11,958 nt of DNA, from contig JBFWIL010000064.1 of NCBI GenBank assembly GCA_050256015.1, positions 1-11,958 on the forward strand. The letters run 5' to 3'. The position numbers were made by a program, and so were the translations under genes. This document shows positions 8,146 through 11,958 of the stretch, piece by piece. A model generated the notes under the pieces. The model was not told where the DNA came from, searched no databases, and saw nothing but the letters and a program-made list of their open reading frames with translations. This DNA comes from JBFWIL01 sp050256015 (GTDB lineage Bacteria > Bacteroidota > Bacteroidia > Bacteroidales > Prolixibacteraceae). Position 1 is the first letter of the stretch; the number at the start of each line of letters is the position of its first letter.

Positions 8146-8214
8146 TTTTTTTTCAGGCTTTTGTATTAATCGGATTTGGATCGAAATTTACATGAATTTT
8201 GCCTGGAAAAAAAA
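8146..8214 (-). repeat. Inverted repeat upstream of the DUF4954 start (possible leader stem)
   Basis: Arms 8146-8158 and 8201-8214 are complementary over 13 pairs with one bulged base: eight A/T pairs plus CAGGC/GCCTG, around a 42-nt loop. In a minus-strand transcript the downstream arm is the A-tract that ends 2 nt before the DUF4954 ATG, so a folded leader would pair the A-rich ribosome entry site with a U-tract. No U-tract follows the stem, so it is not a terminator for the FadL-like gene. Homopolymer runs form such pairs easily by chance. Confidence 0.3.
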
Positions 8215-8246
8215 GAAATGAATGCTCTTTTCCCGTGTTTCGCGGA

Positions 8247-9791
8247 TTAAAACCGGAACCCCAGGGTAAAGCTCAGATAGTTTTTATCATTGCTGAACCT
8301 GGCGGTTGGTGAGCTGTAAGCTGATGGATCGGCAGTGTCCGGTACCGAATACAGGTTGATGTATTCGTCACATGTACTGTATTTATAGGCCAGATCGGCA
8401 TAGAATCCGCCCGCCTTCCAGCCTATACCGAATGAATAGGTATTCGTATCGGCATCGGAATTGGGTTGTTCCACACCCAGGGCAGTGCTTTTGTACGGAC
8501 TGGGGTAATATTCATAACCGGCCCTGAGACTGAAAAAACCACTAAGCCGGTATTCGGCTCCCACATGGAGATTACCTACCGACTTCATGGTTTCTTCTAT
8601 AAGGGCATTTTCATCAAAGAACTCATTGCCGTCAGCGCCGTCGCTCAGCTCCATATTGGAATAGTCTATCCACTCGTAATCCAGGCTGAACAGTCCGGTT
8701 TTCCCGACGACGTAAGCCACACTTAAGATGGCTTTCATAGGTGTTTTCAGCTCATAGTCGTATTCTCCGTACGGGGAAAGCGCTGTGTATTCGCTGATAG
8801 CTCCGGTTTCTTCATCCAGGATAATGGAAGAATACATGTCGTTGTAATAATCGTCCGACAAATCATAAAAAGTAGGCGTATGCAGGGCCAGCCCGAGTCT
8901 GAGGGCGTCCACTGGCTTGTAAATCATACCCAGCTTGAAATTATAGCCCGTACCGGTAGTTTTCAGGTAGGTGTCGAAGGTATACTCATTGAAATGGGGA
9001 ATGCTGTTGTTGGCATCCCATTCGCTGAAACTGGTTCTTTGCCGGAAATACACATCCTGAATGCCGATGGTTCCCCCAAGATAAAACTGGTGATTGAAAT
9101 TAGCCGCCACAGAAAAGATGTATTCATCCACACTCCCCTTCTGGCTGTAATATTTCCGCTGGTTGTGCGGGTAGTTTTCAAAGTCGTTTGTGCCGGGGTA
9201 AAGCTGCAGATCATGCTCGTAATAATCGTCTTCGTCATCATCATAGATCAGGTTGGCCCCCTGGCCGTATACAGCCAGCTTTTCGTAAAACTTATTCAAT
9301 GCTTCCGGAGCCTTGCCGTCCGAATTAGAGACAAAACCGTCCAGCATGGAAGAGGTGGCGCCCTCTCCGTAAACCAACCGTTTCAGGTTAAAATCGTTCA
9401 TCCGGTTGTAACCGATTCCCAGGTTAATGCTTATCAGCGAGCTGCCGTTGTAAGACGGGGAATTAAAAGTGGTTACATAGCTTACATTAGGGATGCTGAA
9501 GTGGTCTTTGGTCTGATTGCTTCTGCTTCCGAGATAAGAAGCATCGATATCGTTCTCTCCCAGGCGGGCTGTCATGCTGAACTCATTGCTCCGGTACAGG
9601 CCGATACCTGCCGGGTTTATACTGGCCGAGGTAAAATCACCGCCCAATGCCCCGAAGGCATTTCCCATAGCGGTTGCCCTTGCCGTGCCCTGCAGCCTGT
9701 AATCGGACAGTCTGAGCGCATCGGCAAGCTCCTGGCTGACGGCCGGGACTGAAAAAAGGAACACGAGAACAAGGTATGAGATCCGTTTCAT
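8247..9791 (-). CDS. FadL/OmpP1/TodX-family outer membrane transport protein
   Basis: A complete 514-residue outer membrane beta-barrel. It has a Sec signal peptide (MKR, hydrophobic 5-14, likely cleavage after AVS, before Q20) and the FadL-family N-terminal segment GTARATAMGNAFGALGGD with the NPA motif at 59-61. Many alternating hydrophobic strands follow, and the protein ends in Phe (LGFRF), the usual barrel-assembly signal. FadL proteins move hydrophobic compounds such as long-chain fatty acids or aromatics across the outer membrane. In Bacteroidota these homologues are often labelled 'hemin receptor', without strong support. Acidic tracts at 183-194 (YDDDEDDYYEHD) and 312-320 are probably extracellular loops and might bind divalent cations (inference). 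It lies 98 nt downstream of the low-complexity lipoprotein gene. The substrate is not readable from sequence. Confidence 0.9.
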   Translation of the reverse strand: MKRISYLVLVFLFSVPAVSQELADALRLSDYRLQGTARATAMGNAFGALGGDFTSASINPAGIGLYRSNEFSMTARLGENDIDASYLGSRSNQTKDHFSIPNVSYVTTFNSPSYNGSSLISINLGIGYNRMNDFNLKRLVYGEGATSSMLDGFVSNSDGKAPEALNKFYEKLAVYGQGANLIYDDDEDDYYEHDLQLYPGTNDFENYPHNQRKYYSQKGSVDEYIFSVAANFNHQFYLGGTIGIQDVYFRQRTSFSEWDANNSIPHFNEYTFDTYLKTTGTGYNFKLGMIYKPVDALRLGLALHTPTFYDLSDDYYNDMYSSIILDEETGAISEYTALSPYGEYDYELKTPMKAILSVAYVVGKTGLFSLDYEWIDYSNMELSDGADGNEFFDENALIEETMKSVGNLHVGAEYRLSGFFSLRAGYEYYPSPYKSTALGVEQPNSDADTNTYSFGIGWKAGGFYADLAYKYSTCDEYINLYSVPDTADPSAYSSPTARFSNDKNYLSFTLGFRF

Positions 9792-9889
9792 AGGTAATTT
9801 CTGTTATATTCAACAATTCTTTCTGTCTGTCAATTCTTTCCGTTTTTATGAAAGCTTGTTTCATGATGGTTCCGGTAAGTGCCGGCTTT

Positions 9890-11296
9890 TTAACGGCGTC
9901 CGCTGCCTCTTGACGATCCGGCCGATCTGCCCGACGAACGGGCGGGGGAGGAACTTATTCCGGACGACCGGCTGGGAGCGGGACGGCTTATTGTCTGACG
10001 CGACTGGCCTGAGCTGCTGCCGGAGCGGTATGTGCTGCCGCTCTTTGCCGGGATACTGTATGAGCGGCTTGTCGTGCGGCTCGAACCCCGCTGGTAGCTG
10101 GTGCCTGAGCTGTATGAACTCCGGGTGGTTGTCCGGGAGGACCTGGACCTGGACGGAACCTGATAGCTTGTTCCCGAAGCCGATCCCTGGCTGTTGTTGT
10201 AGCTGGGGCGGGTAACCGTTCGTGGTTTGCTGTAACTGGGCACATAACTCCGGCTACCGGTGTTGACGGAACTCTGCCGCCTTCCGCTGTTGGTGGTCCC
10301 GGTTATGCTGCTTCCGGATCTTCTGGTGCCGGCCGATTGCCGTACCGCCGGAGCCGTTTGCCGGTTACTGGTTCCCGAAATCGTTTCTGACCGCCTTACT
10401 GCCGAACCGGATGTTGCCTGTTCTGTCACGGAAACCTGATTACTGCTTCGGGAAACCCGTCCTGACGGGCTGACCGTAGTTCCGCCGGCAGGGGTGCGGC
10501 GTCTTTCCATGATTGTTTCGCTGTTTCTTGCCGGAGTACGGGAAGTGCTTTGCCGGCTAACACCGGAAGCACTTCGCCGGCTACCTGTTCCGTTCAGCGT
10601 TGTGCCGCCGCTGCGGTTGGCATAACTGCCGTTGGTGTTTATGGTGGAATAAGAGGAGCGGCGGTGTCCGTAGTGGTAATTGTCATTGTTGAAGTAATGA
10701 TGATCCCAGTGGTGATGGTAAGGGTAATAATAGGAATAATAAGAGGGATAGCCCCAGCTCCATCCTATGCTGAAGCCCCCGTAACCGAACCAGAATGAAC
10801 TTCCAGGCCAGTACCAGTCGTAATATCCCCAGGAGTAATACGGGTAATACCAGGGATCGTAATACAAGGGATCCCAGAAGAAGGGATCGTAGAAGGGATA
10901 ACGGTGAAACCGGTTGATACGGTAAGCAAAATCTATTTCATCACCTTCATAGTAATTGTTGATAATAGTGTTGCCGTTCTCTTCCGTATAAAGGGTGTCG
11001 GAACCAACCAGTTCCATTCCTTCCATGTCGTAATAATAGGCATCCGCGTCCGGATCGTCGGTGGTGAAATAATGTGTTTCGTTACGCTCCGGGTCGCTGA
11101 GTATCAAAGGAGCATCATCATCATACGGACTAACTGCTGCACCGGTCCCGGATTGACCGGCAGCAAGAATGGGCCGTGCATCTCCCGGGGAAAAGTATAT
11201 GTCATCGTATCCTCCCGTTACGTATGATCCCGTGGTACAAGCACCCACGAGAAGCATGGCTGTGAGGACCGGGATGTATGTAACCTTTGATTTCAT
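9890..11296 (-). CDS. Low-complexity lipoprotein with acidic, aromatic and Ser/Arg-rich blocks
   Basis: A 468-residue protein with a lipoprotein signal: charged MKSK, hydrophobic 7-19 and lipobox VGAC with lipidated C20. The residues after Cys (TTGSYVTGG) do not form the K/Q-acidic surface-export signal described for some Bacteroidota lipoproteins. The mature chain has three blocks. Residues 31-122 are acidic (DD, DDPDAD, EGDE). Residues 123-211 are extremely rich in Tyr, Trp, Phe, His and Gly, including (Y/W)DP every five residues at 136-148 and a HHH cluster at 194-196. Residues 212-468 are dominated by Ser, Arg, Thr and Gly, are strongly basic and end in GSGRR. No enzyme domain is seen. 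Proteins like this are seen in Bacteroidota, where some older annotations label them vitellogenin-like from low-complexity matches. A structural, adhesive or matrix role is inference. A good AAGGAG Shine-Dalgarno sits 8 nt before the ATG. The neighbouring FadL barrel downstream suggests an envelope unit. Confidence 0.85.
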   Translation of the reverse strand: MKSKVTYIPVLTAMLLVGACTTGSYVTGGYDDIYFSPGDARPILAAGQSGTGAAVSPYDDDAPLILSDPERNETHYFTTDDPDADAYYYDMEGMELVGSDTLYTEENGNTIINNYYEGDEIDFAYRINRFHRYPFYDPFFWDPLYYDPWYYPYYSWGYYDWYWPGSSFWFGYGGFSIGWSWGYPSYYSYYYPYHHHWDHHYFNNDNYHYGHRRSSYSTINTNGSYANRSGGTTLNGTGSRRSASGVSRQSTSRTPARNSETIMERRRTPAGGTTVSPSGRVSRSSNQVSVTEQATSGSAVRRSETISGTSNRQTAPAVRQSAGTRRSGSSITGTTNSGRRQSSVNTGSRSYVPSYSKPRTVTRPSYNNSQGSASGTSYQVPSRSRSSRTTTRSSYSSGTSYQRGSSRTTSRSYSIPAKSGSTYRSGSSSGQSRQTISRPAPSRSSGISSSPARSSGRSAGSSRGSGRR

Positions 11297-11304
11297 AACT
11301 GAAT

Positions 11305-11310
11305 CTCCTT
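11305..11310 (-). promoter_or_regulatory. Shine-Dalgarno site of the lipoprotein gene
   Basis: AAGGAG on the minus strand, 8 nt upstream of the ATG at 11296. A textbook Shine-Dalgarno is unusual in Bacteroidota, whose leaders are mostly A-rich. The other starts in this window lack one. It fixes the start of the lipoprotein and suggests strong translation. Confidence 0.65.
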
Positions 11311-11330
11311 ATCTTTTAAGAATAAATTTA

Positions 11331-11340
11331 TTTACTTTGC
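11331..11340 (+). promoter_or_regulatory. Candidate -7 promoter element for proS
   Basis: TTTACTTTGC resembles the Bacteroidota -7 box (TTACTTTG is one mismatch from TAnnTTTG) and lies about 52 nt before the proS ATG at 11392. No TTTG is seen at the -33 distance. The same TACTTTG core (11333-11339) is repeated in opposite orientation at 11358-11364. Confidence 0.3.
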
Positions 11341-11357
11341 AGCAATCGAATTCAACA

Positions 11358-11387
11358 CAAAGTATGCAAATACCATACCAAAGCAAA
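11358..11387 (-). promoter_or_regulatory. Candidate promoter of the lipoprotein gene
   Basis: On the minus strand, TTTG (11387-11384), a 19-nt spacer and TACTTTG (11364-11358) fit the Bacteroidota -33 TTTG and -7 TAnnTTTG arrangement, with a one-base shortening of the -7 box. It would place the transcript start about 55 nt ahead of the lipoprotein ATG. The -33 part ends 4 nt before the divergent proS start codon, so binding here could compete with proS expression. Confidence 0.4.
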
Positions 11388-11391
11388 GAAG

Positions 11392-11958
11392 ATGGCTAAA
11401 GAATTAACCCTACAAAGTGAGAATTACGCTCAATGGTATAATGATCTGGTGGTGAAGGCCGATTTGGCCGAAAATTCCGTGGTGCGAGGCTGCATGGTAA
11501 TCAAGCCTTACGGTTATGCCATCTGGGAAAAGATGCAGGCAGAGCTGGACCGGATGTTTAAGGAAACCGGGCATGTGAATGCTTATTTTCCGCTCTTTAT
11601 TCCTAAATCCTTTTTTAGCCGGGAAGCCGATCATGTGGAAGGGTTTGCCAAAGAATGTGCCGTGGTGACCCATTACCGTCTGAAAAACAGTCCCGACGGG
11701 AACGGGGTCATTGTTGATCCGGATGCCAAACTGGAAGAGGAGTTGATTGTCAGGCCCACTTCGGAGACCATCATCTGGAATACGTATAAAAACTGGATCC
11801 AGTCTTACCGCGATCTGCCTATTCTATGCAATCAGTGGGCCAATGTGGTTCGCTGGGAGATGCGAACCCGCCTGTTTTTGCGTACGGCGGAGTTTCTCTG
11901 GCAGGAAGGCCATACCGCCCATGCTACCCGGGAAGAAGCGCTGGAAGAAACAGAACGG
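11392..11958 (+). CDS. proS: Prolyl-tRNA synthetase, archaeal/eukaryotic type, partial
   Basis: The first 189 residues are visible and the gene continues past the right edge. It attaches proline to tRNA-Pro using ATP in the cytoplasm. The N-terminal QSENYAQWYNDLVVKADLAE, the class II motif 1 region (GCMVIKPYGYAIWEKMQ, HVNAYFPLFIP), the motif 2 start LIVRPTSET (118-126) and LRTAEFLWQEGHTAH (163-177) are the marks of the shorter archaeal/eukaryotic-type ProRS without the bacterial editing insertion. Most Bacteroidota use this type. The ATG at 11392 is chosen because the family N-terminus begins there; it is preceded by an A/G-rich leader. The neighbouring gene is divergent and unrelated in function. 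Confidence 0.96.
   Translation, partial: MAKELTLQSENYAQWYNDLVVKADLAENSVVRGCMVIKPYGYAIWEKMQAELDRMFKETGHVNAYFPLFIPKSFFSREADHVEGFAKECAVVTHYRLKNSPDGNGVIVDPDAKLEEELIVRPTSETIIWNTYKNWIQSYRDLPILCNQWANVVRWEMRTRLFLRTAEFLWQEGHTAHATREEALEETER

Noticed and set aside
7149..8195. 348-codon open frame on the plus strand
   Set aside because: It lies opposite the DUF4954 gene, whose minus-strand translation has family motifs and hexapeptide repeats. The plus-strand translation shows no recognisable domain.
8880..9752. 290-codon open frame on the plus strand
   Set aside because: Opposite the FadL-like gene, which has a signal peptide, NPA motif and terminal Phe. It looks like a shadow frame.
9803..9833. TTGACA and TATAAC on the minus strand ahead of the FadL-like gene
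   Set aside because: They resemble sigma-70 boxes, but the 19-nt spacer is poor and Bacteroidota primary sigma factors use a different consensus.
9848..9864. Small hairpin ATGAAA/TTTCAT between the lipoprotein and FadL-like genes
   Set aside because: Only six mostly A/T pairs and no T-tract after it on the minus strand, so it is not supported as a terminator.
10000..10700. Repetitive-looking DNA considered as a repeat array or CRISPR
   Set aside because: No fixed repeat unit or regular spacer. The pattern comes from Ser/Arg/Thr-rich coding sequence of the lipoprotein.

Overview
The window looks like a chromosomal segment of an anaerobic or facultatively anaerobic member of the Bacteroidota, probably Bacteroidales. 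Signs of this are the Bacteroidota-type AAA_14/DUF4143 ATPase, the DUF4954 protein, the FadL-like 'hemin receptor' type outer membrane protein, the archaeal/eukaryotic-type prolyl-tRNA synthetase, candidate promoters close to the TAnnTTTG consensus, and mostly A-rich leaders in place of Shine-Dalgarno sequences. A single-subunit pyruvate:ferredoxin oxidoreductase points to fermentative, low-oxygen metabolism. No tRNA, rRNA, CRISPR array, insertion sequence or attachment site was seen.

Layout. Positions 1-923 (minus strand) hold a two-gene signalling/envelope unit: a stand-alone CheY-like receiver (558-923), then, 26 nt downstream, a protein that runs off the left edge (1-531). The second protein starts with a receiver-like domain and continues into the start of a polyprenyl-phosphate sugar phosphotransferase. 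A 273-nt divergent intergenic region separates this unit from a plus-strand AAA_14/DUF4143 ATPase (1197-2375). Next comes the 1182-residue pyruvate:ferredoxin oxidoreductase nifJ (2484-6032), the metabolic centrepiece of the window, with all three [4Fe-4S] cysteine sets intact. A strong hairpin at 6049-6079 separates it from the convergent minus-strand block.

The minus-strand block, read right to left, holds a low-complexity lipoprotein (11296-9890), a FadL-family outer membrane barrel (9791-8247) and a DUF4954 left-handed beta-helix protein (8144-6123). The genes are about 100 nt apart, so they may or may not share a transcript. The first two are clearly envelope proteins. Diverging from the lipoprotein gene, proS starts at 11392 and runs off the right edge. 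The 95-nt gap between them carries closely spaced divergent promoter candidates.

No complete new multi-gene system can be claimed. The best leads are (i) the receiver-sugar transferase fusion with Glu in the phosphoacceptor position, next to an intact receiver; (ii) an AAA_14 ATPase whose Walker B glutamate and nuclease-like acidic residues are replaced; (iii) a three-block acidic/aromatic/basic lipoprotein next to a FadL-type barrel; and (iv) a Cys/His cluster in the DUF4954 protein.
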